64,000 nt of DNA, taken from Microbacterium saperdae. GTDB taxonomy: Bacteria; Actinomycetota; Actinomycetes; Actinomycetales; Microbacteriaceae. Positions 52,002 through 60,332 of the stretch are shown here, piece by piece. Below the pieces are notes generated by a model. The model saw nothing but the letters and a program-made list of their open reading frames with translations. It did no database searches and had not been told where the DNA came from. The stretch lies in assembly GCF_006716345.1 (NCBI RefSeq), contig NZ_VFOX01000001.1, forward strand, positions 62,001 to 126,000, in the 5' to 3' direction. Each line of letters starts with the position of its first letter. Within the stretch, counting starts at the first letter, position 1. The translations under genes were made by a program, and so were the position numbers.

Positions 52002-52039
52002 ACCTGTAATAACAAGTGAGCATACCTGTTATGACAGGT
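52002..52039 (-). promoter_or_regulatory. Twin ACCTGT-N4-ACAGGT operators
   Basis: ACCTGTAATAACAAGT (52002-52017, one mismatch) and ACCTGTTATGACAGGT (52024-52039, perfect 6+4+6) have centres 22 bases apart, about two helical turns, and lie 51-88 bases upstream of the cupin gene. Same motif as 33321-33336. Confidence 0.8.
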
Positions 52040-52159
52040 GTCGTCCAGGCCGAGTCGCACATCCGCGCATCCACCCATGCGCACCTGCGCGAAGACGGGG
52101 TTCCGGGAGGAGGCGCGGCGGCGCATACTGACTGCGTCGGCTCGGCGAAAGGGAGCATC

Positions 52160-52525
52160 ATGGCGCACGGAGACATCACCCACATCGACATCCCGGTGAG
52201 CGATCTGGGGGCGGCGACGACGTTCTACAGTCAGCTGTTCGGCTGGAGCATCTCCGAGCCGCCGGGCTTCGAGGGCTACCCGATGTGGCGCGCCCCCAAC
52301 GATCTGTCCGGCGGAGGGCTCGCGCCCCGGAGCGAGGGCTTCACGCAACCTCGCTCCTACGTCGAGGTCGATTCGATCGACGACACGATCGCCGCCGCCA
52401 TCGCCGCCGGTGGTTCGGTCGCGATGGAGAAGCAGCCCATCACCGAGACGAGCGCCTGGGCGGTGATCGTCGACCCCGACGGCAACCACATCGGGTTGTT
52501 CGACGGTGTCGTGTCGATGGACTGA
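52160..52525 (+). CDS. VOC (glyoxalase/bleomycin resistance-like) family protein
   Basis: 121 residues: MAHGDITHIDIPVSDLGAATTFYSQLFGW is the typical VOC opening and VIVDPDGNHIGLF the typical end, giving two beta-alpha-beta-beta-beta modules. ATG 52160 follows AAAGGGAG five bases upstream; the frame to 52016 is rejected because it crosses the operators. Metal-binding role possible (His at the start, no clear second-half Glu). Function unknown. Confidence 0.85.
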   Translation: MAHGDITHIDIPVSDLGAATTFYSQLFGWSISEPPGFEGYPMWRAPNDLSGGGLAPRSEGFTQPRSYVEVDSIDDTIAAAIAAGGSVAMEKQPITETSAWAVIVDPDGNHIGLFDGVVSMD

Positions 52526-52531
52526 GCGCGG

Positions 52532-53077
52532 CTACGCCTCCTCGGCCCCCGCGCGGCGGGCGCGGTAGGCGGCGACGGCGTTGCGATTGGCGCAGACGGT
52601 CGAGCAGTAGCGCTTCGAGCGGTTGCGCGAGAGGTCGAGGGCGAGTGCCTCGCAGGTGTCGTCGGCGCAGACCGAGATGCGGGATCCCTCGTCGGTGCGG
52701 ATCACGTCGATCAGCGCCATCGCGGTCTCGATCAGCACGCGCTCCGAGAGCGGGCGCTCGTCGGCGACCGCGTGCAGGTGCCAGTCCATGTCGCCGTGGC
52801 GCACCAGATGGGGCGACAGGTGAGCGCCGGCCAGAGCGTCGTTGACGTGCGCGGCCATCTCGTCGCGGGGTGCCAGCAGCATCGCGCGCAGGTGCGGGCG
52901 CAGGTCGCGCAGCGACGCGAGTTCCGTCTCGTCGCGGTCGAGGCGGCCGGTGTAGGGGAACTCCTCGAGGAACGCGCGCTCCTCGGCGAGGTCGGCGAGG
53001 GTGTCGGGATCCTCCGCGGAGTTCACGAGCCAGACGGCGGCACGGAGCCCTTCTTCCGTGTCATCGGTGAAGATCAT
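52532..53077 (-). CDS. CGNR zinc finger-type regulator, CANR variant
   Basis: 181 residues. The C-terminal treble-clef zinc finger CADDTCEALALDLSRNRSKRYCSTVCANRNAVAAYRAR matches CGNR proteins, but the eponymous Gly is Ala here. The N-terminal ABATE-like domain (about 1-130) has VWLVNSAEDPDTLADL and a helical middle part. Such proteins are stress-response transcription factors. TAAGAT lies six bases before the ATG on the minus strand (leaderless). Divergent from the EamA exporter gene over 39 bases. Confidence 0.88.
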   Translation of the reverse strand: MIFTDDTEEGLRAAVWLVNSAEDPDTLADLAEERAFLEEFPYTGRLDRDETELASLRDLRPHLRAMLLAPRDEMAAHVNDALAGAHLSPHLVRHGDMDWHLHAVADERPLSERVLIETAMALIDVIRTDEGSRISVCADDTCEALALDLSRNRSKRYCSTVCANRNAVAAYRARRAGAEEA

Positions 53078-53116
53078 GTTGACATCTTACATCCGTCACG
53101 AGTAGCGTCACATGTC
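53078..53116. promoter_or_regulatory. Overlapping divergent promoters, CGNR gene and exporter
   Basis: The plus-strand promoter is TTGACA (53079-53084), 18 bases, TAGCGT (53103-53108), with the ATG nine bases on. The minus-strand TAAGAT (reading from about 53089) lies six bases before the CGNR start. The two promoters overlap, so their use is probably mutually exclusive. Confidence 0.7.
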
Positions 53117-54118
53117 ATGGGCAAGGTGAGCAATGACGCGGGTGCGGGGCGGGGCGTGCGCCTCGGGCTGCCGCTCGCGATCGGCGCCGCCTTCGCCTTC
53201 GGGATGTCGGGCGGATGGGCCCGCGGTCTCATCGACGCCGGCTGGAGCCCCGGTGCCGCCGTCACGGCGCGCATCTGGGTGGCAGCTCTCGTGCTGCTGA
53301 TCCCCGCGATCCTCTCGCTGCGCGGTCGCTGGGGCGTGCTCCGGCGCAACATCGGCATGATCGCCACGTACGGACTCCTCGCCGTCGCCGCCACGCAGCT
53401 CTGCTACTTCCAGGCGGTCGCGGTGATGGACGTCGGCATCGCCCTGCTCATCGAGTACACGGCCCCGATCGCGGTGGTGTTGTGGCTCTGGCTCCGCCGG
53501 GGCGAACGTCCCAGCCGCCGCAGCATCCTCGGAGCGCTGATCGCCTTCGTCGGGCTCGTGCTGATGCTCGACATCCTCACCGGCGCGACGGTGAACGGCG
53601 CGGGGATCCTCTGGGCGCTCGGCGCGATGGTCGGTGCGGCTACCTACTTCATCCTGTCGGCGAAGGCCGATACCGGGCTCCCGCCCATCGCCCTCGCCGG
53701 CGGTGGACTGCTGCTCGGCGCGATCGGCCTGACCGTCGCCGGGCTGGTCGGCGTGCTGCCGATCGCCTGGACCACGGATGACATCACCTATCGCTTCGGC
53801 AGCGTGCCGTGGTTCGTCCCCGTGCTCGCCATCGGCCTGATCGCCACCGCCCTGGCGTACATGCTCGGGATCGTCTCGACGCGGATGCTGGGCTCCCGCC
53901 TCGCCTCATTCATCGCGCTGGCCGAGGTCGTCGCCGCGCTGCTGTTCGGATGGCTGCTGCTCGGTCAGCTCCCCGACCTGCTGCAGATGTTCGGGGGAGT
54001 GCTCGTGCTCGCGGGGGTCGTGGTGGTCAAGCTCGGCGAACCCGCACCCGCGGAGTTCGTGGAGCCGTTGCCCGCGGTGGAAGCAGAGGGGCGTCCGGCG
54101 CCGGCCTCCGGCCTCTGA
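53117..54118 (+). CDS. EamA (DMT) family transporter
   Basis: 333 residues, about ten membrane helices in two EamA repeats (about 12-140 and 150-305), then a Pro/Glu/Ala-rich cytoplasmic tail. RhaT/EamA-type proteins export amino acids or other metabolites. Start ATG 53117 (MGKVSNDAGAG); the frame to 52772 is a shadow of the CGNR gene. The divergent CGNR regulator may control it. Confidence 0.88.
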   Translation: MGKVSNDAGAGRGVRLGLPLAIGAAFAFGMSGGWARGLIDAGWSPGAAVTARIWVAALVLLIPAILSLRGRWGVLRRNIGMIATYGLLAVAATQLCYFQAVAVMDVGIALLIEYTAPIAVVLWLWLRRGERPSRRSILGALIAFVGLVLMLDILTGATVNGAGILWALGAMVGAATYFILSAKADTGLPPIALAGGGLLLGAIGLTVAGLVGVLPIAWTTDDITYRFGSVPWFVPVLAIGLIATALAYMLGIVSTRMLGSRLASFIALAEVVAALLFGWLLLGQLPDLLQMFGGVLVLAGVVVVKLGEPAPAEFVEPLPAVEAEGRPAPASGL

Positions 54119-54154
54119 TAGATCCCGCGCGCCGGCACGCTGCCGCTCCGGTGA

Positions 54155-54217
54155 ATGTATACGCGAGGCGTTATTGGAGAGAACGAAGGCCTCTCAGTCG
54201 GGCTTTATGTATACACT
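54155..54217 (+). promoter_or_regulatory. GntR operators and leaderless promoter of the prp operon
   Basis: GTATAC dyads occur at 54157-54162 (in ATGTATACGC) and 54209-54214 (in ATGTATACAC), 52 bases apart. The second overlaps the -10 box TACACT (54212-54217), which lies six bases before the regulator ATG. Binding there would directly block polymerase. Confidence 0.65.
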
Positions 54218-54223
54218 GAGGGC

Positions 54224-54892
54224 ATGACCCTTCCCGCGGAGCGCACCACGGCGGGTGACCGCGCGTACGCGGCACTGCTCGACGGCATCCAGTCCGGCGC
54301 GCTCGCCGCGGGCGTCGTGCTGGGCGAGGTCGAGCAGGCCGAACGGCTCGGCGTCAGCCGCACGCCGATGCGCGAGGCGCTGCGCCGGCTCGCCGCCGAC
54401 GGACTGGTCGTCCAGCAGTCTCCCCGCGTGACCGTCGTCGCCGACCTGGATGCCGACGACATCCGCGCCCTGTTCGAGATCCGCCGCGCACTGGAGGAGA
54501 CCTCCGCCCGGCTCGCCGCGACCCGAGGAGACGCCGCGCACTTCGCCGCGCTCGCCGCCGAGTTCGGCCGTGTCGACCTCTCCGCGGTCGAGGGTCGCGA
54601 CGCCTACTACGCGCTGATCGCCCGGTTCGACGCCGCGCTCGATGCCGCGGTCGACAACGACTACATCGCCTCGGCGCTGCGTACGGTGCGCACGCACCTC
54701 GTGCGGGTGCGGCGCATGGCACGCGACAAGCCCGACCGGCTCGCCGCATCCGCCTCCGAGCACCGCACGATCGCCCAGGCGCTCGCCGCTCGCGACGGCG
54801 ACCTCGCCGCCCATGCCACGCACGTGCACCTGCACAACGCGCTGACCGGCATCCTCGACTCCCTGACAGCCAACCCAGAAGGTGTGAAATGA
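54224..54892 (+). CDS. GntR family regulator of the prp operon
   Basis: 222 residues. Winged HTH at about 10-75 ([46 protein letters not shown]) and an FCD-like helical domain ([36 protein letters not shown]). ATG 54224 is chosen on the TACACT box; the frame to 54155 would include both operators. It overlaps prpD by 4 bases, so it is co-transcribed with prpD-prpB-prpC and probably represses them in the absence of a propionate-derived signal. Confidence 0.88.
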   Translation: MTLPAERTTAGDRAYAALLDGIQSGALAAGVVLGEVEQAERLGVSRTPMREALRRLAADGLVVQQSPRVTVVADLDADDIRALFEIRRALEETSARLAATRGDAAHFAALAAEFGRVDLSAVEGRDAYYALIARFDAALDAAVDNDYIASALRTVRTHLVRVRRMARDKPDRLAASASEHRTIAQALAARDGDLAAHATHVHLHNALTGILDSLTANPEGVK

Positions 54893-56415
54893 CCGTCACG
54901 CATCACGTCCGCGTCCACCGCAGCGACGAGAACCTCGAACGCTCCGAGCAGCTCGCCTGGAAGATCGCCGAAGTCGCCGCCGACCAGGTCGAGGTCGAGC
55001 AGCCCGTCATCGACATGATCATCAACCGCATCATCGACAACGCGTCGGTCGCGGCCGCATCCCTCACCCGTGCGCCGATCAATGCGGCCCGCGCGCAGGC
55101 GTTCAGCCACCCGGTCTCCACCGGAGGCGCGGGCGCGAACCTGTTCGGCGCGGCACTCGATCACCGCACCAGCCCCGAATGGGCAGCCTGGGCGAACGGC
55201 GTGGCCGTGCGCGAACTCGACTATCACGACACCTTCCTGGCCGCGGAGTACTCGCACCCGGGCGACAACATCCCGCCGATCCTCGCGGTCGCGCAGCACG
55301 CCGGCAAGGACGGACGCGCGCTCGTGCGCGGCATCGCGACCGGCTACGAGATCCAGATGGACCTGGTGCGCGCGATCTGCCTGCACCGGCACAAGATCGA
55401 CCACGTCGCCCACCTCGGCCCCTCGGCCGCCGCCGGCATCGGCACACTGCTCGGACTCGACGTCGAGACGATCTACCAGGCCGTCGGCCAGGGCCTGCAC
55501 ACCACGACCGCCACCCGCCAGAGTCGCAAGGGCGAGATCTCGACCTGGAAGGCGCACGCCCCGGCCTTCGCCGGCAAGATGGCCGTCGAGGCGGTCGACC
55601 GTGCGATGCGCGGACAGACCAGCCCCGCCCCGATCTACGAAGGCGAAGACGGAGTGATCGCGTGGATGCTCGACGGCAAGGATGCCGCCTACGAGGTGCC
55701 GCTTCCCGCCGGCGGTGAGCCCAAGCGCGCGATCCTCGACTCGTACACGAAGGAGCACTCGGCCGAGTACCAGGCGCAGGCCTGGATCGACCTGGCCCGC
55801 AAGCTCGGCACCGAGAACCCGGCGCTGCGCGACCCCGCCAACATCGAGTCCATCGTGCTGCACACCAGCCACCACACGCACTACGTGATCGGCTCGGGCG
55901 CCAACGACCCGCAGAAGTACGACCCCACCGCGTCGCGGGAGACGCTCGACCACTCGATCCCGTACATCTTCGCGGTCGCGCTGCAGGACGGCGGCTGGCA
56001 CCACGTCGACTCCTACGCCCCCTCTCGCGCGGCGCGGCCCGACACGGTCGCCCTGTGGCACAAGATCACCACGGCGGAGGACGCCGAATGGACGCGCCGC
56101 TACCACTCGGAGGATCCCGACGTGAAGGCGTTCGGCGGCCGGGTGGAGTTCCGCCTCACGGACGGCTCGACCGTGATCGACGAGATCGCCGTCGCCGACG
56201 CGCATCCGCTCGGTGCCCGCCCGTTCGCCCGGGAGAACTACATCGCGAAGTTCCGTCTGCTCGCGGAGCCGGTGCTCGAGCCGGCCGAGATCGAGCGCTT
56301 CCTCGCGCTCGTGCAGCGCCTGCCCGAGCTCACGGCCGCAGAGGTCGCCGAGCTGTCGATCGTCGCGAAGCCGGGGCTGCTCGAGTCCGCTCCGACGCCT
56401 GCCGGACTGTTCTGA
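54889..56415 (+). CDS. prpD: 2-methylcitrate dehydratase (MmgE/PrpD)
   Basis: 508 residues, the usual length of PrpD. It dehydrates 2-methylcitrate to 2-methyl-cis-aconitate. [39 protein letters not shown] HSY pattern (SHPGDNIPP) and [11 protein letters not shown] are conserved MmgE/PrpD blocks; the C-terminal domain begins near residue 300. Start overlaps the GntR gene (ATGA) and the stop shares a base with prpB, so the cycle genes are translationally coupled. Confidence 0.92.
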   Translation: MTVTHHVRVHRSDENLERSEQLAWKIAEVAADQVEVEQPVIDMIINRIIDNASVAAASLTRAPINAARAQAFSHPVSTGGAGANLFGAALDHRTSPEWAAWANGVAVRELDYHDTFLAAEYSHPGDNIPPILAVAQHAGKDGRALVRGIATGYEIQMDLVRAICLHRHKIDHVAHLGPSAAAGIGTLLGLDVETIYQAVGQGLHTTTATRQSRKGEISTWKAHAPAFAGKMAVEAVDRAMRGQTSPAPIYEGEDGVIAWMLDGKDAAYEVPLPAGGEPKRAILDSYTKEHSAEYQAQAWIDLARKLGTENPALRDPANIESIVLHTSHHTHYVIGSGANDPQKYDPTASRETLDHSIPYIFAVALQDGGWHHVDSYAPSRAARPDTVALWHKITTAEDAEWTRRYHSEDPDVKAFGGRVEFRLTDGSTVIDEIAVADAHPLGARPFARENYIAKFRLLAEPVLEPAEIERFLALVQRLPELTAAEVAELSIVAKPGLLESAPTPAGLF

Positions 56416-57323
56416 TGCTGTATTCCACCGTCACCCCGCCCGAGAAGCGCCGACTGTTCCGCGAACGCCTCGCGAGCGGGGAGCTGCTCCGTTTCCCCGG
56501 CGCCTTCAATCCGCTGAGCGCTCGGCTGATCGCGCAGAAGGGCTTCGACGGCGTCTACATCTCGGGCGCCGTGCTGGCCGCCGACCTGGGGCTCCCCGAC
56601 ATCGGCCTCACCACGCTGACCGAGGTCGCCGGTCGCGCGAAGCAGATCGCCCGCATGACCGACCTGCCCGCGATCGTCGATGCCGACACCGGCTTCGGCG
56701 AGCCGATGAACGTGGCCCGCACGATCCAGGAGCTCGAGGACGCGGGCCTCGCCGGCATGCACATCGAGGATCAGGTCAACCCGAAGCGCTGCGGGCACCT
56801 CGACGGCAAGAGCGTGGTCGACGAGGACACGGCGGTCAAGCGCATCCGTGCCGCCGCCGACGCCCGCCGCGACCCGAACTTCCTCCTGATGGCGCGCACC
56901 GACATCCGCGCGGTGGAGGGGCTGGATGCCGCGATCGACCGCGCCAAGGCGCTGGTGGATGCCGGGGCCGACGCGATCTTCCCCGAGGCCATGCGCACGC
57001 TCGACGAGTTCGAGGCGATGGCGACCGCGCTGGACGTGCCGATCCTGGCGAACATGACCGAGTTCGGCAAGAGCGAGCTGTTCTCGAGCGCCCAGCTGCA
57101 GAGCGCAGGGGTGCGCATCGTCATCTGGCCGGTGTCGCTGTTGCGCATCGCGATGGGCGCGGCGGGCCGTGCGCTCGATACGCTGAACGACGAGGGGCAT
57201 CTGACCTCGAAGCTCGGCGAGATGCAGCACCGCGCCGATCTCTACGACCTCATCGACTACGAGTCGTACAACCACTTCGACTCCGGGGTCTTCAACTTCA
57301 CACTCGAGAACAACGGTCGCTGA
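56415..57323 (+). CDS. prpB: 2-methylisocitrate lyase
   Basis: 302 residues. Splits 2-methylisocitrate to pyruvate and succinate. The catalytic loop is KRCGHLDGK (family KKCGH/KRCGH), with metal Asp residues in IVDADTGFGEP and HIEDQVNPKRC. ATG 56415 shares one base with the prpD stop; the frame to 56055 belongs to the prpD shadow. C-terminal Phe/Asn-rich end LENNGR is typical. A 95-base gap with no gene leads to prpC. Confidence 0.94.
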   Translation: MLYSTVTPPEKRRLFRERLASGELLRFPGAFNPLSARLIAQKGFDGVYISGAVLAADLGLPDIGLTTLTEVAGRAKQIARMTDLPAIVDADTGFGEPMNVARTIQELEDAGLAGMHIEDQVNPKRCGHLDGKSVVDEDTAVKRIRAAADARRDPNFLLMARTDIRAVEGLDAAIDRAKALVDAGADAIFPEAMRTLDEFEAMATALDVPILANMTEFGKSELFSSAQLQSAGVRIVIWPVSLLRIAMGAAGRALDTLNDEGHLTSKLGEMQHRADLYDLIDYESYNHFDSGVFNFTLENNGR

Positions 57324-57418
57324 GCGCAGCGCCCTTCGTCTCGCTTCGCTCGCTCAGGAACCGCGAGGCGGCGATACGACAGAGAACCACGACGAGCGGG
57401 AACCCACGAAGGAGTGAC

Positions 57419-58609
57419 ATGACTGAGCCGGACATCAAGAAGGGCCTCGCGGGCGTCGTCGTCGACACGACGGCGATCTCGAAGGTCAACCCCGAGACGA
57501 ACAGCCTGCTCTACCGCGGTTACCCCGTGCAGGAGCTTGCGGCGACGCAGTCCTTCGAGGCCGTGGCGTATCTGCTGTGGAACGGTGAGCTGCCCACGCC
57601 GGAGGAGCTGGCTGCCTTCCGGCTGACCGAGCGGCAGCACCGCGCCCTCTCTCCGGTCGTCAAGGATGCGATCGACCGGCTGCCGCTGGACTCGCACCCG
57701 ATGGACGAGGTGCGCACCGCCGTGAGCGTGATCGGCGCGATCGAGACCGCGGGCATCGCCAACGTGCTGGATGCCGTCGGCACGCCGGAGGAGAACCAGG
57801 AGCGCAGCCTCACGCTGTTCGCCGCGCTCCCCGCGATCGTGTCGTACGGGCAGCGCCGGCGCCGGGGGCTCGAGCCCGTCGAGCCGCGCGACGACCTCGA
57901 CTACGCCGCGAACTTCCTCTGGCTCACGTTCGGTGAGGAACCCGATCCGGTGGTGGTCGATGCGTTCAACCGCTCGATGATCCTCTACGCGGAGCACTCC
58001 TTCAACGCCTCCACGTTCACGGCTCGCGTGATCACGTCGACCCTCAGCGACCTGTACTCGGCGGTCGTCGGAGCGATCGGCGCGCTCAAGGGACCGCTGC
58101 ATGGAGGCGCGAACGAGGCCGTCATGCACATCTTCGACGAGATCGGTACGGCCGACCGGGTGGAGGGCTGGCTCGATGCGGCGCTCGCCGAGAAGCGCAA
58201 GATCATGGGCTTCGGGCACCGCGTGTACAAGCGCGGTGACTCGCGGGTGCCGACCATGAAGGCGGCGCTCGACTCGCTGGTCGCGCACTACGACAAGCCC
58301 GCCGTCGGCGAGCTGTACGACAAGCTCGAGAGCGAGTTCGTCGGACGCAAGGGCATCTACCCGAACCTCGACTACCCCTCGGGCCCGGCGTACAACCTCA
58401 TCGGATTCGACACGCTCACCTTCACGCCGCTGTTCGTCGCAGCGCGCATCACCGGATGGACCGCGCACATCATCGAACAGCAGGCGTCGAACGCGCTGAT
58501 CCGTCCGCTGTCGCTGTACGACGGGCCGGATGAGCGGCACATCGACGAGTACGAGCCCGACACCTCGGCGATCGACGTGTTGGAACGTCCGGAGGAAGCG
58601 GCCGGCTGA
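57419..58609 (+). CDS. prpC: 2-methylcitrate synthase/citrate synthase
   Basis: 396 residues, the length of type II-like 2-methylcitrate synthases. Catalytic His in GPLHGGANEAV and GFGHRVYK, catalytic Asp in PNLDYPSGP. GLAGVVVDTTAISKVNPETNSLLYRGYPVQEL is the usual PrpC-type N terminus. Condenses propionyl-CoA with oxaloacetate. ATG 57419 has AAGGAG five bases upstream. Linked to prpD-prpB, it completes the 2-methylcitrate cycle. The frame to 56213 is a shadow of prpB. Confidence 0.92.
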   Translation: MTEPDIKKGLAGVVVDTTAISKVNPETNSLLYRGYPVQELAATQSFEAVAYLLWNGELPTPEELAAFRLTERQHRALSPVVKDAIDRLPLDSHPMDEVRTAVSVIGAIETAGIANVLDAVGTPEENQERSLTLFAALPAIVSYGQRRRRGLEPVEPRDDLDYAANFLWLTFGEEPDPVVVDAFNRSMILYAEHSFNASTFTARVITSTLSDLYSAVVGAIGALKGPLHGGANEAVMHIFDEIGTADRVEGWLDAALAEKRKIMGFGHRVYKRGDSRVPTMKAALDSLVAHYDKPAVGELYDKLESEFVGRKGIYPNLDYPSGPAYNLIGFDTLTFTPLFVAARITGWTAHIIEQQASNALIRPLSLYDGPDERHIDEYEPDTSAIDVLERPEEAAG

Positions 58610-58623
58610 ACACATCCGGGCTC

Positions 58624-58642
58624 TTCGACAGGCTCAGGGACC
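58624..58642. repeat. Short dispersed repeat, copy 2
   Basis: TTCGACAGGCTCAGGGACC, 18 of 19 identical to 29838-29856. It directly precedes the second family A palindrome. Confidence 0.65.
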
Positions 58643-58654
58643 CCGTTCCGACCA

Positions 58655-58740
58655 GCGCCGAGACCCCTCATCACCGCCGAGACCCACCCCCGCCGACGTG
58701 TGCGGGGGTGGGTCTCGGCGTTCTCGATGGGTCTCGGCGC
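58655..58740. repeat. Nested palindromic repeat family A, copy 2
   Basis: The inner arms CCGAGACCCACCCCCGC (58677-58693) and GCGGGGGTGGGTCTCGG (58702-58718) are identical to those at 23667-23708; the loop differs at one base. Outer arms are GCGCCGAGACCC (58655-58666) and GGGTCTCGGCGC (58729-58740). It lies between convergent prpC and the arabinofuranosidase gene. Confidence 0.85.
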
Positions 58741-58750
58741 TCAGGAAGCG

Positions 58751-60286
58751 TCAGGCGCGCGTCACATCCAGCTCGATGACCGACCACGACAGCGGAGGCA
58801 GGGTGGCGCGCACGGCGCCGCCGACGACCTCGGCGCCGGCGAGCGGAACCATGTGCACCGTGTCCGGGGCGGTCTCGAGGTTCGCGGTGCGGCGGTCGCC
58901 GCCCTCCGGCACGGTCAGCGTCTCGGCCTGGCGCAGGCGCAGGTCGCCGAGCCCGTGCAGGTCGATCGTGAGGTCGTTCTGCTCCTCCAGCGAGCGGTTG
59001 GCGACGAACACCACGAGCTTCCCGGACTCCTCGTCCCAGGTCGCGGCGGCATCGATGGAGTCCACACCGCCGTAGCGCTTCGTCTCGATCTGCGAGGCGG
59101 TCACGGCGAGGCGCAGGATGCGGCCCTTCGCGAGGCGCGCCATCCGCTCGAACGGCCAGAAGCTGGTCTGGCGCCAGGCCGGACCGTTCTCCTCGGAGCG
59201 GATCGGCGCGATCACGTTCACGAGCTGGGCCTGGTTGGCGATGCGCACGCGGTCGCCGTGACGCAGCAGGCTGTTCAGCAGGGTGCCGACGACGACCGCA
59301 TCCGTCACCGAGTACGTGTCCTCGATCAGACGCGGATGCTGACGCCATCCGGCCTTCGCGATCTCTCCGGCCTCGACGTCGTTGTACGTGCGCTGGTCCC
59401 ACACGTTCCACTCGTCGAATGAGATGTCGACCTGCTTGGTGTGCTTGCCCGCCGCCTTGACCGCGTCGACCGTGGCGATGACGCCCTCGATGAAGCCGTC
59501 CATGTCGACGGACTCCGCCAGGAACGACTCGGTGTCGCCGTCGTGCTCCTGGTAGTAGGCGTGCATCGAGACGAAGTCGACCTCGTCGTAGGCGTGGGTG
59601 AGCACGGTGTGCTCCCACGAGCCGAACGTCGGCATGGACCTGCTCGAGGATCCCACCGCGACCAGTTCGATCGACGGATCGACCAGCTTCATGGCCTTGG
59701 CGGACTCCTGCGCCAGCCGGCCGTACTCGGCTGCGGTCTTGCCGCCGATCTGCCACGGTCCGTCGAGCTCGTTGCCCAGACACCACAGCTTGATGTCGAA
59801 GGGCTGCTCCGCGCCGTTCCTGCGACGGAGGTCCGACCAGTAGGTGCCGCCGGGGTGGTTCGCATACTCGACCAGTGCGCGGGCCTCCTCGACGCCGCGG
59901 GTACCGAGGTTGATGGCCTCCATGACCTCGACGTCGGCCTCCTTGGCCCAGTCCATGAACTCGTGCAGACCGAATGCGTTGGTCTCGATCGTGTGCCAGG
60001 CGCCGTCGATGCGCACCGGGCGATCCTCGACGGGGCCGACGCCGTCCTCCCAGCGGTACCCCGAGACGAAGTTTCCGCCAGGGTAGCGGACCACGGTCGG
60101 TCCCATCTCCTTCACGAGGGCGAGCACGTCGGTGCGGAAGCCGCGCTCGTCGGCCTGCGGGTGGCCCGGCTCGTAGATGCCGGTGTACACGCAGCGGCCC
60201 ATGTGCTCGACGAACGACCCGAAGAGTCGGCGGGGGACGTCGGCGATCGTGAAGTCGCGGTCGATGGTGATGCGGGCCTGAGACAT
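58751..60286 (-). CDS. Alpha-L-arabinofuranosidase, GH51
   Basis: 511 residues, no signal peptide, so intracellular. It removes terminal L-arabinofuranose from arabino- or arabinoxylo-oligosaccharides. GH51 marks: RLFGSFVEHMGRCVYTGIYEP, RYPGGNFVSGYRWEDG, the acid/base Glu in LWCLGNELDGPW and the nucleophile Glu in ISFDEWNVW. A C-terminal beta-sandwich follows the barrel. AAGGAG precedes the ATG. It is last in the operon whose ABC transporter would import the oligosaccharides. Confidence 0.94.
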   Translation of the reverse strand: MSQARITIDRDFTIADVPRRLFGSFVEHMGRCVYTGIYEPGHPQADERGFRTDVLALVKEMGPTVVRYPGGNFVSGYRWEDGVGPVEDRPVRIDGAWHTIETNAFGLHEFMDWAKEADVEVMEAINLGTRGVEEARALVEYANHPGGTYWSDLRRRNGAEQPFDIKLWCLGNELDGPWQIGGKTAAEYGRLAQESAKAMKLVDPSIELVAVGSSSRSMPTFGSWEHTVLTHAYDEVDFVSMHAYYQEHDGDTESFLAESVDMDGFIEGVIATVDAVKAAGKHTKQVDISFDEWNVWDQRTYNDVEAGEIAKAGWRQHPRLIEDTYSVTDAVVVGTLLNSLLRHGDRVRIANQAQLVNVIAPIRSEENGPAWRQTSFWPFERMARLAKGRILRLAVTASQIETKRYGGVDSIDAAATWDEESGKLVVFVANRSLEEQNDLTIDLHGLGDLRLRQAETLTVPEGGDRRTANLETAPDTVHMVPLAGAEVVGGAVRATLPPLSWSVIELDVTRA

Positions 60287-60332
60287 TGCTCTCCTTGTGA
60301 GTGGGCCGGGGTAGGGGATGTCGGGTGCGGTT

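Noticed and set aside
57324..57418. Possible promoter or small gene between prpB and prpC
   Set aside because: No open frame with a start site and no convincing -35/-10 pair; only TTCGCTCGCTCAGGAACC-like repetitive sequence and the prpC ribosome binding site.
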